A stretch of DNA of 64,000 nt from Bacillus sp. JCM 19034 (GCF_001310635.1 NZ_BAXR01000002.1:458693-522692), one strand, 5' to 3'; counted from the first letter of the stretch, positions 39,299 through 49,918 are shown. Numbers and translations are program-made. The notes: generated by a model from the sequence alone, not told the origin.

Positions 39299-39422
39299 AT
39301 GTTTAGTGGTTCACATATTAGGGTAATAAATAGTGAGCTAATCGATTAAGCTATGTTACGATTGTATGGTTTAGGATGAGACTATTTAAAGTAGCTCTTC
39401 GTAGATCTCAAATTTAGTTTAG

Positions 39423-39835
<413 letters not shown>

Positions 39836-39838
39836 GAA

Positions 39839-39870
39839 AGAAAGTAGCTCATTTTATCGAGCTACTTTCT
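39839..39870. terminator. Bidirectional terminator between spx and yjbE
   Basis: AGAAAGTAGCTC and GAGCTACTTTCT, perfect 12-bp stem, 8-base loop, then T5. It overlaps the last codons of convergent yjbE. Confidence 0.92.
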
Positions 39871-40523
39871 TTTTGTCTATTAACTTTATATGCACCAATT
39901 ACGATAACACTAGTAATGATCAATATTTGAATAAAAATCGTAAAGGTTGGATGACCAACAAATAGTGGTGTTAGCATCGGCTCATGAGTAATCATTCGAG
40001 ATGCTGTAAAGGCTAAAATGGCAGCACCAAAATAAATGATTATTGGAAAACGGTCAAATATTAATAATATTAATTTGCTCCCCCAGATAATAATTGGTAC
40101 CGATACAATTAAACCAATCATTACGAGAAGATGATCTCCGTGTGCGGCTCCAGCAACAGCTATGACATTATCAAATCCCATAACTAAATCTGCAATGATA
40201 ATGGCACGAATTGCTTCCCATAGATTAGCTCCTCCTTTGATTTTATGTTCTTGCTCTTGTTCCGTGAGCAAACTATAGGCAATATAAATAAGTAATGCAC
40301 CGCCAATTGCCAGTAAAAACGGGATTTCTAACAATTGAACTGCAACAACGGTCAGAGCCATTCGCGTCAACAAGGCAAATAAAATTCCTAATACAATCGC
40401 ACGGTTTCTGATTTTGGGAGGTAAATGGCGACAAGCTAATGCAACCACAATGGCATTATCACCACCGAGAATAATATCAATTCCTACTATCGTTAATAAT
40501 GAAAAGAGAAATTCGCTATCCAT
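39849..40523 (-). CDS. yjbE: TerC-family integral membrane protein, YjbE
   Basis: The 224-residue protein has about seven membrane helices and the TerC motif pairs: GIDIILGGDNAIVVALA near the start and VMGFDNVIAVAGAAHG in the middle, with acidic residues inside the membrane. Family members are linked to manganese or other metal export. I looked for a yybP-ykoY manganese riboswitch upstream and did not see one. AAAAGGATGA precedes the ATG. Confidence 0.88.
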   Translation of the reverse strand: MDSEFLFSLLTIVGIDIILGGDNAIVVALACRHLPPKIRNRAIVLGILFALLTRMALTVVAVQLLEIPFLLAIGGALLIYIAYSLLTEQEQEHKIKGGANLWEAIRAIIIADLVMGFDNVIAVAGAAHGDHLLVMIGLIVSVPIIIWGSKLILLIFDRFPIIIYFGAAILAFTASRMITHEPMLTPLFVGHPTFTIFIQILIITSVIVIGAYKVNRQKESSSIK

Positions 40524-40869
40524 AAATGCATCATCCTTTTATAACATAAATGTAATCTTCTTCACATATCATTTGTTTTGAGTGTTATTATTGATAATTG
40601 TTAAGGGAATGCTTGTCTTTTTTAATTGTATGGCTCGATATTTCATTTTATGTCTGTTAAACTAATGATAGGGATCTAGTAATAAAGAGCATTATAATTT
40701 AATATGAAATAGGTGTTAGGATTTTCTTTTTTATTCGTTTTATCATAGAATATAATTTAGAAGGATCCAGTATATTATCCTTTGATCCTTTGTTTATCCT
40801 TGATATGATAGAGTTAGTATTGATCTCTATTGGCAAGGAACAATTCGAAAATAGGGGGGAGAGCGAATT
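40524..40869. other. Divergent intergenic region yjbE/mecA
   Basis: 346 AT-rich bases without a supported gene. A possible -10 for mecA is TATGAT near 40805, and AAGGATC/GATCCTT (40761-40790) forms a small inverted repeat. Neither is convincing alone. Confidence 0.35.
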
Positions 40870-41511
40870 ATGGATATTGAACGCGTCAATGAAACAACGA
40901 TTAAGTTTTTTATAACGTATAATGATATTGAGGCTCGAGGTTTTGATCGAGACGAGATCTGGTATAATCGTGAGCGTGGAGAAGAGCTCTTCTTTGAGAT
41001 GATGAACGAAGCAAGTGATCATGATGAATTTGAACTTGATGGCCCATTATGGATTCAAGTTCATGCTTTAGATAAAGGTCTAGAAATCGTTGTAACAAGA
41101 GGTCAAGTTTCCGATGGTAGTGTTAAGCTTGAAATTCCTGTTACCCACGACAAGGATTCAGATGAGCAAACGGTGCTTGATTTGCTTGCAGAAGAAGAGC
41201 AACAAGAAGACGAGATAGAGCAACTTGAAATTGTTATTGGATTTAACGATTTTGAAGATGTGATCTCTTTAAGTCACGGAATAGTAGTTGAAGACTTAAA
41301 CACAGAGTTGCATTTTTTCGAAGGGTCATACTATGTTTATGTACTCTTTAATGATGAACGATATAACGAAGACGAACAAGATGATATTTTAAGTCAAATG
41401 TTAGAGTATGGTTATGAATCTGATGTTTCTATTTACCGTATTAAAGAGTATGGGAAAGAGATTGTAGGTACTGATGCATTGAAAGCCATTCGCTCATCAT
41501 TTGAGCAATAA
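40870..41511 (+). CDS. mecA: MecA, ClpC adaptor protein
   Basis: MecA delivers substrates such as ComK to ClpCP and triggers ClpC oligomerisation. The 213-residue protein has the N-terminal substrate-binding domain (MDIERVNETTIKFFITYNDI, RGFDRDEIWYNRERGEELF), an acidic linker (AEEEQQEDEIEQLE) and the C-terminal ClpC-binding domain. Motifs and length are those of the family. GGGGGGAGAG precedes the ATG and a terminator follows, so it is its own unit. Confidence 0.95.
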   Translation: MDIERVNETTIKFFITYNDIEARGFDRDEIWYNRERGEELFFEMMNEASDHDEFELDGPLWIQVHALDKGLEIVVTRGQVSDGSVKLEIPVTHDKDSDEQTVLDLLAEEEQQEDEIEQLEIVIGFNDFEDVISLSHGIVVEDLNTELHFFEGSYYVYVLFNDERYNEDEQDDILSQMLEYGYESDVSIYRIKEYGKEIVGTDALKAIRSSFEQ

Positions 41512-41521
41512 GTTGACATGT

Positions 41522-41551
41522 CCCAAAAGGTATATTAGATGACCTGTTGGG
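41522..41551 (+). terminator. Terminator after mecA
   Basis: CCCAA-AGG pairs with CCT-TTGGG across a 12-base loop, followed by GCTTTTTTT. Confidence 0.82.
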
Positions 41552-41758
41552 GCTTTTTTTAGTCAGATATGTTTCAAGATAAATAAACATGTGTTTTGCT
41601 TTACCAGCAAACATTGTACTAAAATAAAACTTATATGGAGAAATTTTTGTGAGTGCTCACTCACCATTTGTATGGGAACATTACCTCACTTTCACCTAAT
41701 AACTCTCGCATGTAAAGACTCCATACGGACGATGATATATCACTAGTAGGAGATGTAT

Positions 41759-43230
41759 ATGAAAACTCGGTTAAATGTGTTTATTTTTTTAATTATTATT
41801 ATAGCTGCATTGTATATGACAAGGTCCTATTGGGAAGGTTGGATCGTTGGGGCAATAAGTATTGCTTTTACTCTATCTGTTATCTTTATTGCGATAGTTA
41901 TCTTCTTTGAAAATCGCCATCCGACGACAACATTGACATGGCTTCTTGTATTAGCGGCATTTCCAATGCTGGGCTTCTTCTTTTATTTATTATTTGGACA
42001 GAATATTCGAAAAAAACGAACATTTTCAAAGAAAGCGATTAAAGATGAACAAGTGTTCCAAGTAATTGAGGGAGAAAGAACGTTAAAAGTAGAACAATTT
42101 AAAAAAATGGGTGAGCACCAAAAGCTGTTATTTCAATTAGCACATCGACTAGGGAAAACACCTGTCTCATTTGCAACCGAGACAAAAGTGTTAACAGATG
42201 GGAAGGAAACCTTTGCTCACATTCTTCAATCATTAAGGTTAGCTAAACACCATATTCATTTGGAGTATTATATTGTTAGACATGACAAAATTGGTGAAGA
42301 GATTAAAGAGATTTTAATTGAAAAAGCAAATACAGGTGTAGAGGTTCGTTTTCTATATGATGCGGTTGGAAGCTGGCGTCTGGCTCGTTCTTATATTGAA
42401 GACTTACGTAAAGCGGGGATTAAGACCGAGGCTTTTTCTCCAGTTAAATTTCCGATTCTCAACCATAAAATTAATTATCGTAACCATCGAAAAATTATTG
42501 TAATTGATGGTGTTATCGGCTTTGTTGGTGGACTAAATATTGGAGACGAATATTTAGGCAGACACTCGTATTTCGGTTTATGGAGAGATACTCACCTTTT
42601 TGTAAAAGGTGAATCGGTGAGAGATTTACAATTAATCTTTTTGCAAGATTGGTACTATGTTACCAATGAGTCCATTGTAACCCCAACGTATTTGCCGCCA
42701 GTTTCTCCTCATCAAAAAGGGGACGGCGGTGTTCAAATGATTGCGAGTGGACCTGATGCTCGTTGGGAAATCAATAAAAAGCTTTTTTCTCAATGATTAC
42801 ATCAGCGAAAAAGTCGATTTGGATTGCCAGTCCATACTTTATTCCAGATGATGATATATTAAGTGCAATAAAAATAGCCGCATTAAGTGGCATTGATGTT
42901 AGAATTGTTGTACCAAATCGCCCGGATAAGCGAGTTGTATTTCATGCATCACGTTCTTATTTCCCTGAATTACTTGAAGCCGGGGTTAATATTTATGAAT
43001 ATAAAAGAGGTTTTCTACATAGTAAAGTTCTCATAGTAGATCATGAAATTGCTTCAATCGGAACATCTAATATGGACATGAGAAGTTTTCATTTGAATTT
43101 TGAAGTGAATGCTTATTTATATCGAACAAAAAGTGTCAATAAATTAGTCAGTGATTTTATTTATGATTTTGAACATTCAACGAAACTCGATTCTGTTTCG
43201 TTTGGGCAACGTTCGTTTTTTATAAAATAA
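41759..43230 (+). CDS. cls: Cardiolipin synthase (one frameshift)
   Basis: This phospholipase D-superfamily enzyme joins two phosphatidylglycerols to cardiolipin at the membrane. Two N-terminal helices (VFIFLIIIIAALYM and VIFIAIVIFF) are followed by two HKD motifs, NHRKIIVIDGVIGFVGGLN and FLHSKVLIVDHEIASIGTSN. Frame is lost at the T6 run near 42787, where one extra T gives KKLFFSMITSAKKSIW. Reconstructed length is about 491 residues. The ATG at 41759 is 7 bases after AGGAG; one at 41753 is too close. Confidence 0.92.
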
Positions 43231-43282
43231 TTGAATCGACATCACGGTTATTGTCGCCGTTGTTGTAAATCTAAAGGAACAA

Positions 43283-43320
43283 AATAGGATTGATCAATTA
43301 CACAATTGGTCAATCCTATT
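43283..43320 (+). terminator. Terminator after cls
   Basis: AATAGGATTGA pairs with TCAATCCTATT, then GCTTTTT. Confidence 0.85.
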
Positions 43321-43410
43321 GCTTTTTAGAAAAGAAAATTAAAAACATTTGCAGGAATAGGGAGCGTTCTTGTCGAAACAAAAATATGATAATTTAAATG
43401 GAGGTGTGAA

Positions 43411-44637
43411 ATGTTTACTGCTTCATTAGCAAATGGAACGACAATCTCACTCGTAGATGATTGGCCACTCCAAGAATTAAAGGAACTTCGCAAAAAGGAT
43501 CAATTTTATTGCCCCGTTTGTAAAAACCCCGTCGTTTTAAAAATAGGACGAAAAAACCACTCTCATTTTGCTCATCATTCAAAACAAGGATGCTCATATT
43601 TACCTGAACGAGAAACACACTATCATTTGACAGGAAAACGCGATTTATATGATTGGTTAACGAAACAACATGTTCAAGTTAAGATGGAATACTATCTCCC
43701 AATTATTAGTCAACGACCAGACCTTTTATTTCGCTATCAAAATCAACTCTATGCATTAGAATTTCAATGTGCCACGATAGGGATGGATAGTATTGAAAAA
43801 CGAACTGAAGGCTATATACAACAAGGGATTATACCGTTATGGATTTTTGGAGGTAACAGACTAAAAAGAAATGGGCAGCATCATTTTACGTTACACACAT
43901 TTGAATGGTTTGCTTCATATGAGCACGAAAAGAAGCGGAACTTAACGTATTATTGCACTGAAGCAAAAGCGTTTAGTCAATTAATTCAACTAACTCCGTA
44001 TACGTCCCAAAAAGTATTAGCAGGATATAAGGAAACACCGCTTTCGAAAATGACGATTACCACGGTTTTATCTCCAAATACTGAAACTCCTTTTATGATA
44101 CAACAATGGTTAGCAATTAAAAAGCATTGGCGCTATCAAAACCCCAATCCTTACCCTCGAGCGACAGAACGATATTTCCAGCAACTACATTATAAGCATC
44201 GTCTCTCTCCAAGTTTATTTCCGATTGAAGCTGGATGGCCTTCATTGCAATACGAACTTCTTGAAACTTCACCATATATTTGGCAAACCTTCCTCCTATT
44301 AGAGTGCCTTCAACATCAACCTATACACCAACCATTTCATAAGCATATTGTTATTCAAACAATGCAAGGCTTAATCAGAAATCGACTATTTCCACAACGA
44401 ACCTTCTTTCAAATGAACGATTGGACGCTAGCTATTGACGGTTATCTTAATTGGTTAGAGGATATGCGTTATATAAAGAAGCATGATCCATCTCAAATGA
44501 AGTATGTTAGGCTTCGTGATGCGATTTATCCAGAAAACGCCAAGCAAGCAATTCAATTAGATCATAAGTGTATGTTTCGCGTAATTGAAAAAAATCGATT
44601 ATACTTGAATTCTAATTTGAAAAAGGAATTAAACTAA
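43411..44637 (+). CDS. coiA: Competence protein CoiA
   Basis: CoiA is needed for transformation in competent Firmicutes and acts on incoming DNA with the recombination machinery. The 408-residue protein has an N-terminal zinc-binding-like segment (FYCPVCKNPVVLKIG, then NHSHFAHHS) followed by a nuclease-like core with RPDLLFRYQ and YALEFQCATI, the PD-(D/E)xK arrangement annotated for this family. The C-terminal part is less conserved. GGAGGTG precedes the ATG. It stands between cls and pepF as in Bacillus genomes. Confidence 0.92.
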   Translation: MFTASLANGTTISLVDDWPLQELKELRKKDQFYCPVCKNPVVLKIGRKNHSHFAHHSKQGCSYLPERETHYHLTGKRDLYDWLTKQHVQVKMEYYLPIISQRPDLLFRYQNQLYALEFQCATIGMDSIEKRTEGYIQQGIIPLWIFGGNRLKRNGQHHFTLHTFEWFASYEHEKKRNLTYYCTEAKAFSQLIQLTPYTSQKVLAGYKETPLSKMTITTVLSPNTETPFMIQQWLAIKKHWRYQNPNPYPRATERYFQQLHYKHRLSPSLFPIEAGWPSLQYELLETSPYIWQTFLLLECLQHQPIHQPFHKHIVIQTMQGLIRNRLFPQRTFFQMNDWTLAIDGYLNWLEDMRYIKKHDPSQMKYVRLRDAIYPENAKQAIQLDHKCMFRVIEKNRLYLNSNLKKELN

Positions 44638-44684
44638 GAAAGTCGAATAAAAATGAAAGGAATCCAAATGGAGGTGCTATTAAA

Positions 44685-46490
44685 ATGAGCAAAGCAGTTA
44701 AAAAGCGTGAAGAAATCCCTGTAGAAAAAACGTGGGATTTAGAAGCTATTTATGCAACGAATGAAGAATGGGAGGCGTCCTTTCTATCCATTAAGTCCAA
44801 GCTTCCTGGTTTACTAAAAGGAAAAGGAACACTAGGAGATTCACCACAAGCATTATTAGCTGTATTACAAAAGAGTAACGAAATTACCGAAGAGCTCGGT
44901 CGATTATATACTTATGCACATATGCGATATGATCAGGATACAACAAATTCCTTTTATCAGGGCTTAAATGACCGGGCAACGAGTTTAGCAGCGGAAGTAT
45001 CACAAACTTCTTCATATATTGTCCCAGAATTGTTGTCACTTGATAAAGAGGTAATTGATACATTTGTGGAGCAAGAGGAAGGATTACAGCTTTACAAACA
45101 AATGTTTGATGAACTAAATCGGGAACGAGATCATGTCTTAACTGAAGCAGAAGAAGCGATTTTAGCACAAGCAAGTGAAGCGGTTAATACCTCCAGCCAA
45201 ACGTTTGGGATGCTAAATAATGCAGATATGAAGTTTCCTGAGATTACAGATGAGAGTGGAGAAAAGGTAGAAGTTACACACGGACGATATATAACTTTTC
45301 TTGAAAGCGATGACCGAAGCGTTCGTGAAGAGGCATTTAAAGCAGTTTATAATACGTATGAGAAGTTTAAAAACACTTTTGCATCAACGTTGGCAGGTCA
45401 AGTTAAGAGAAACCGCTTTTATGCAAAGGTAAGAAAATATGATTCGGCTCGTCAAGCTGCATTGAGTAAAAATCACATACCAGAAGTCGTTTATGATCAG
45501 CTTGTAGAGTCTGTTAATAAACGGTTAGATTTACTACACCGTTATGTGAAATTACGGAAAAAGGTGCTTGGTGTTGATGAACTACATATGTATGATTTAT
45601 ATACTCCACTTGTAAAAGATGTAGACATGAAGATTCCTTATGAAGAGGCAAAAGAACTCGTTGCAAAAGGTGTTTCGCCGTTAGGTGAGGAGTACGTATC
45701 CATATTAAAAGAAGGCTTTGATAAGCGCTGGGTTGATGTTGAGGAGAACGTCGGAAAACGTAGTGGTGCTTATTCTTCTGGAGCATATGGGACAATGCCG
45801 TACATTTTAATGAATTGGCAAGATAATGTGAACAATTTATTTACACTTGCACATGAATTTGGGCATAGCATGCATAGTTATTACACTCGGAAAAACCAAC
45901 CGTATGTATACGGTGATTATACGATTTTCGTTGCGGAAGTTGCATCTACTGTTAATGAAGCACTGTTAAATGATTATTTAGTGAAAGAAACAACGGATCC
46001 GAAGAAGAAGCTATATTTATTAAATCATTTTCTAGAAGGCTTTAGAGGAACGGTTTTCCGTCAAACAATGTTTGCAGAGTTCGAACAATTAATTCATGAG
46101 ATGTCAGAAAAAGGTGAGGCGTTAACACCTGAGCTTCTTTCGGATATATATTATCAATTAAATGAGAAGTATTTTGGTGAGGAATTAACAATTGATAAAG
46201 AAATTGCTCTAGAGTGGGCAAGAATTCCTCATTTTTATTACAACTTTTATGTTTATCAATATGCTACTGGCTATAGTGCGGCTGCAGCATTGTCTAAGCA
46301 AATTCTTGAAGAAGGAGAACCAGCTGTAACAAGGTATATGAACTTCTTAAAGGCTGGTAGCTCCGATTATCCGATTGAAGTGTTGAAACAAGCTGGAGTA
46401 GATATGACCTCATCTAAACCAATTGAGCAGGCACTTGATGTGTTTGAAGAGACATTAGCTGAAATGGAAAAGTTATTGGCAGACGTATAA
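44685..46490 (+). CDS. pepF: Oligoendopeptidase F
   Basis: This is a cytosolic M3-family zinc oligopeptidase of 601 residues, the usual length. The zinc motif is LAHEFGHSMHSYY near residue 390, with the downstream glutamate in VAEVASTVNEALL, and the M3B C-terminal signature YQYATGYSAAAALS. It cleaves short peptides for recycling. In B. subtilis its overexpression affects sporulation by degrading a signalling peptide. GGAGGTGC precedes the ATG and a strong terminator follows. Confidence 0.96.
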   Translation: MSKAVKKREEIPVEKTWDLEAIYATNEEWEASFLSIKSKLPGLLKGKGTLGDSPQALLAVLQKSNEITEELGRLYTYAHMRYDQDTTNSFYQGLNDRATSLAAEVSQTSSYIVPELLSLDKEVIDTFVEQEEGLQLYKQMFDELNRERDHVLTEAEEAILAQASEAVNTSSQTFGMLNNADMKFPEITDESGEKVEVTHGRYITFLESDDRSVREEAFKAVYNTYEKFKNTFASTLAGQVKRNRFYAKVRKYDSARQAALSKNHIPEVVYDQLVESVNKRLDLLHRYVKLRKKVLGVDELHMYDLYTPLVKDVDMKIPYEEAKELVAKGVSPLGEEYVSILKEGFDKRWVDVEENVGKRSGAYSSGAYGTMPYILMNWQDNVNNLFTLAHEFGHSMHSYYTRKNQPYVYGDYTIFVAEVASTVNEALLNDYLVKETTDPKKKLYLLNHFLEGFRGTVFRQTMFAEFEQLIHEMSEKGEALTPELLSDIYYQLNEKYFGEELTIDKEIALEWARIPHFYYNFYVYQYATGYSAAAALSKQILEEGEPAVTRYMNFLKAGSSDYPIEVLKQAGVDMTSSKPIEQALDVFEETLAEMEKLLADV

Positions 46491-46510
46491 GCAGGCAATT
46501 AAGTAAGACG

Positions 46511-46550
46511 AATAGCCCTTTAAGGAATAAACGTTCCCTTAAAGGCTATT
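46511..46550. terminator. Terminator after pepF
   Basis: AATAGCC-TTTAAGG pairs with CCTTAAAGGCTATT with one bulge, followed by GGCCTTTTTAT. Confidence 0.85.
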
Positions 46551-46573
46551 GGCCTTTTTATATAAGCATATCT

Positions 46574-46753
46574 TCATCCTTTAAATCCTTTAAAACGTTT
46601 ACGAGTAGACAAAGGTGAAAGAGTAATCACAATGGAAATAAATAAAAGGGGAGCAGAAATCCAAATAGGGAAAACTTTCATGATGGATAGTAAAAGAAAA
46701 TAAAAGCTAATGATAATAAATGGAATACCTACTAACAATTTTAGTCGATTCAA
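46574..46753 (-). CDS. Possible small two-helix membrane protein (frameshifted)
   Basis: From TTG 46753, after GGAGGAGG, the frame reads LNRLKLLVGIPFIIISFYFLLL then FPIWISAPLF. After a one-base shift near 46650 it continues ISIVITLSPLSTRKRFKGFKG. Two helices and a basic tail make a plausible small membrane protein of about 60 residues, but both the shift and the TTG start are assumptions. Confidence 0.4.
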   Translation of the reverse strand: MNRLKLLVGIPFIIISFYFLLLSIMKVFPIWISAPLLFISIVITLSPLSTRKRFKGFKG

Positions 46754-46835
46754 TGTCGGTCATCCTCCTCCAAGTTTCCTCATAAAAACGATATGCAATA
46801 AGCAAATAATTAGAAGTTGAGGAGGAAGAAAGTAA

Positions 46836-46931
46836 ATGTATTACTTTAAGCAGCTTCGTATCCATTTCATTTTGCTCCACATGATCAATTTATTCGTTTC
46901 ATGTGGAGTGGTGGCAATATTTAAATGTTAG
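46836..46931 (+). CDS. Possible 31-residue peptide overlapping a hairpin
   Basis: ATG at 46836 follows GAGGAGGAAG and reads MYYFKQLRIHFILLHM then VSCGVVAIFKC. Its second half coincides with the inverted repeat CTCCACATGA/TCATGTGGAG (46876-46908), so it may be a leader or a chance frame in a structured intergenic element. Confidence 0.35.
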   Translation: MYYFKQLRIHFILLHMINLFVSCGVVAIFKC

Positions 46932-46953
46932 TCGCTTTGAGAAAAAAAGGGAC

Positions 46954-47868
46954 TTAAGGTAACGACCGCCAAAACATTCCATATTTAACTGGGACAGGAA
47001 TCACTTTTTGTTGGAGCATTAAAGCTTTTAATTTCTTTTCTGCCTCTTGCTCAGTAAGATCAAAAACCACGGCCACTTCAACAGTTGAAACAAAGTCATA
47101 GCATTTTAGAAATTCCTCTAAGGAAATCAACGGATTAGGCTCCGGCTTGAAGCCTAGTAAGTCCTGTAATATTCCTTCATAGACATGGTAAGGGTATTTT
47201 CCTGTTATTTTAATCCCATCCTCCTCATTATCAACGTTAAAGAAGACAAAGGTTGGAACTAAGTCAACACCCATTTCGTGAGTGGTGTGTATATCACTTT
47301 GCAAAGCTTTGACGGCATTTTTTGATTTTAGATCATTTCTAAATTCATCTAAATCTAATTCGGCTAGTTGTGCACACTGAAGTAGAACTTGTTGCTTTGT
47401 TATATCTTTTTTTTCAAGGAAAAGTGCTTCACGCATTTTTCTTAAAAAACGTTTACCTGCATGAGGTCCTTGAAGTTCTGCTGCTTTTATTGCAATGGAC
47501 GCTAAATAAGGAGAATCAAGTTCGTGCTCAAGCCAAAAATCTCCATCACATGACATACCTGATTGTGAAGCAATTTCCTCCCAAGCCTTTGCAAATTCTT
47601 GTTTCGTTTTTGTCAGACCTGTTTCTGTTTTTTTGCATGCATTCCAGGCTTCTAATCGTCCTGCTACAAGGAAGCGAATACGAAAATATCGACTGTAATG
47701 GACTTGAAGCTTTTTTAAAATCGGCTCGAACCCCCAGCATTCTGCACACAGAGGATCAATAAATGTATAGATTTCAATTGGTTTATGTTGTTTTACTTTC
47801 TCGTTAGGATCTAGACCACATATTCCCAGTAGCTGATTACAAGAAGTTGTTTTATCTTTACGGTTCAA
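46954..47868 (-). CDS. spxH: SpxH (YjbH), ClpXP adaptor for Spx
   Basis: A 304-residue DsbA-like-fold protein. The thioredoxin-like start reads PIEIYTFIDPLCAECWGFEP with a CxxC, then a helical insert and DLVPTFVFFNVD. In B. subtilis it binds Spx and speeds its destruction by ClpXP. The start appears to be TTG at 47866-47868, with AAGGAG about nine bases upstream; no in-frame ATG fits. It lies 18 bases behind yjbI, forming the known yjbIH pair. Confidence 0.92.
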   Translation of the reverse strand: MNRKDKTTSCNQLLGICGLDPNEKVKQHKPIEIYTFIDPLCAECWGFEPILKKLQVHYSRYFRIRFLVAGRLEAWNACKKTETGLTKTKQEFAKAWEEIASQSGMSCDGDFWLEHELDSPYLASIAIKAAELQGPHAGKRFLRKMREALFLEKKDITKQQVLLQCAQLAELDLDEFRNDLKSKNAVKALQSDIHTTHEMGVDLVPTFVFFNVDNEEDGIKITGKYPYHVYEGILQDLLGFKPEPNPLISLEEFLKCYDFVSTVEVAVVFDLTEQEAEKKLKALMLQQKVIPVPVKYGMFWRSLP

Positions 47869-47886
47869 TGGTCATTCTCCTTTCTA

Positions 47887-48254
47887 TTACGGGTGGTTCA
47901 CCATATGGTGCGCTGTCATAGTTAATCGTTCTAATATATAATCTCGTATTTCTCCAGACAAATGTACCTCGTCCATAGCTTTCCTCATACATGCTAGCCA
48001 GTTTTCGGCTTGCTTTGGAGTAATAACGAAAGGCATATGACGGCTCTTAACATAGGATGACCATGTTCTTCAGTGTATAACATAGGTCCGCCTAGAAATT
48101 GAGTTAGAAATTGTTTTTGTTTACGTGCGGTTTCAGTCAAATCATCAGGAAATAAAGGCGAGAGCTCTCTGTGCTCTGCAACATGACGATAAAATGTATC
48201 CACAAGCTCGTGTAATTTTTCTTCCCCAATATAATCATACGGAGTTTGTGCCAT
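47887..48254 (-). CDS. yjbI: Truncated haemoglobin YjbI, group II/O (one frameshift)
   Basis: The protein reads AQTPYDYIGEEKLHELVDTFY, FPDDLTETARKQKQFLTQFLGGP and LYTEEHGHPMLRA, including the proximal haem His region, then breaks near 48040 and continues RHMPFVITPKQAENWLACM and ending MTAHHMVNHP. This is the group II truncated globin, about 122 residues. AAGGAG spacing favours the ATG at 48254 over 48260. In B. subtilis and Staphylococcus it is cotranscribed with the Spx adaptor gene, as here. Confidence 0.9.
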
Positions 48255-48401
48255 TTTCATTCTCCTTCTTATAAGCTAGACATAAGTATATATGCTAAAA
48301 AGAATAAGTGCCACTAATCTGTTTTTTTCTCATTCTCATTGTTGTTCTTATTTTAGCAAGGTCATCTATTTACAGCAAATAAACTGTTTACAATCAAAAA
48401 A

Positions 48402-48444
48402 AGGATTTGTCGTACAAGGGGATGTTCCTTTTACGACAAATCCT
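48402..48444 (-). terminator. Terminator of cwlQ
   Basis: Minus strand: AGGATTTGTCGTA pairs perfectly with TACGACAAATCCT (13 bp), then T8 (A run at 48396-48402 on plus). Confidence 0.9.
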
Positions 48445-48467
48445 ATAACTATTATTGAATGTATGTA

Positions 48468-49100
48468 TTATAGTGTTAAATACGTATTAAATACACGTGG
48501 GACATAGCTTTCTGTTTCCTTAAATGGTGGAATACCACCGTACTTATCTACATTACCTGGTCCTGCATTATAAGCTGCCAAAGCTAGCTGAACATTTCCG
48601 TTATAGCGATCCAGCATTTGACGTAAGTATTTAGCACCGCCTTCAATATTTTCAGTAGGATCAAAAACATTATTCACGTTAAGCATCTTAGCTGTCGCTG
48701 GCATTAATTGCATAAGTCCCGCTGCACCTGCAGGGCTAACCGCTTTTGGATTAAAATTAGATTCATGTTTAATGACCGCATAAATAAGCTTAGGATCCAA
48801 TTGATATTTTTGGGCTGCTCGATCTATGGAAATTTGGATTTCACTATTATCCACAGTAGTTGGTTTATTTCTATTTTCTATAGCTGGTAAAACTGTTGAT
48901 GTTTTGTGTTTGATTTCATTTAAAGTAGGGTCTAAAAATAATCCCCGTTGCTGTGTTTTAAGATTTGATTCCATCTGCAGCCGTTCCATTTGTTCCGCTA
49001 AAAAAGTAGAAAAATATGATTGCATAATAGTAGGTTGTATTTTTGTTGCTTGTGCATTTGTTGATAATGGTTGTAAAGGTAAGTAGGATGATATGTTCAT
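48468..49100 (-). CDS. cwlQ: Lytic transglycosylase, SLT family (YjbJ/CwlQ)
   Basis: The 210-residue protein has an N-terminal polar region and a C-terminal goose-lysozyme-like SLT domain: DPKLIYAVIKHESNFNPKAV (catalytic Glu), SPAGAAGLMQLMPATAK and VQLALAAYNAGPGNVDKYGG. There is no cleavable signal peptide. It corresponds to YjbJ (CwlQ), reported to be a bifunctional muramidase/transglycosylase in B. subtilis. GGAGGGATAT precedes the ATG. Confidence 0.92.
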   Translation of the reverse strand: MNISSYLPLQPLSTNAQATKIQPTIMQSYFSTFLAEQMERLQMESNLKTQQRGLFLDPTLNEIKHKTSTVLPAIENRNKPTTVDNSEIQISIDRAAQKYQLDPKLIYAVIKHESNFNPKAVSPAGAAGLMQLMPATAKMLNVNNVFDPTENIEGGAKYLRQMLDRYNGNVQLALAAYNAGPGNVDKYGGIPPFKETESYVPRVFNTYLTL

Positions 49101-49166
49101 TATATCCCTCCTTCAGTATAGGTACTTATTTTGATCATATCAAATCATTGTCCCATCGGCAACGAA

Positions 49167-49755
49167 TTATTGACGTTCGTTAATCTCTTTTTGTCTGAAA
49201 AATCTTTTGACTTTATTTTCGGTCGGGACCGGTTCAATATCACATTTTCCAAGTAAATCATATAACGTAGTTTTTGCATGCTCATCGTTTTTTCCTTCAA
49301 ATTCAATTTCGTAATCAACATGGTTAAAGTAGCTACTCCGATCTAAACAAATAGTCCCATCGTTATAAGCAATTTCAATTCGATCAGTTGTCAAGGTTCC
49401 TACATATCGAAGCTCTAAAAGTGGAATTTCTAATGTAATAAGCTGTTTTTTTACATCTCCATCTGGTATTTGTTGTTCGTGTTTTTATTTGTAACCACTC
49501 ATTTTTAGTTAATTTTTGATGGGTTTCAAGCTTCCCAATATAATGTGGTTGTTTTAACGTAAATGTATAATTGTTTTCTTTTTCACGTACACGAAGACCT
49601 GCTCCCTTCTCCTTTAATGAAAAAGAAGTTGTTTCAATATAATGATTGTGCTGAGAGACTAGCCGGTCATTTTGTACATTAAAAAAGTGCAATAGTTTAT
49701 TGAAATTTTCATATGTAAGCATTGATTTTACTTCAATTTCAATCTCTTGGTTCAT
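49167..49755 (-). CDS. yjbK: CYTH-domain protein YjbK (one frameshift)
   Basis: The first frame reads NQEIEIEVKSMLT (the EXEXK signature), HYIETTSFSLKEKGAGLRVR and YTFTLKQP. It shifts near 49478 and continues PDGDVKKQLITLEIPLLELRYVGTLTTDRIEI and VDYEIEFEGKNDEHA. CYTH enzymes act on triphosphates in a beta-barrel tunnel; the native substrate of YjbK is unsettled (triphosphatase or related). Reconstructed length about 195. GAGGGCG precedes the ATG. Confidence 0.88.
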
Positions 49756-49918
49756 TTTGACACGCCCTCTATCTATTTACTTATCTATAGTATCTCATAG
49801 ATTAAAGACAGGTATCAAATAGACATTTCATATCGAATAAAAACGGATTATGGTACACTATTAATGTAAAGAATAGTGTAATACAAGAATGAATGTTGGT
49901 GTAATGGAGGTTACATAG

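Noticed and set aside
40524..40869. Manganese (yybP-ykoY) riboswitch before yjbE
   Set aside because: The conserved loop sequences of the class are not visible.
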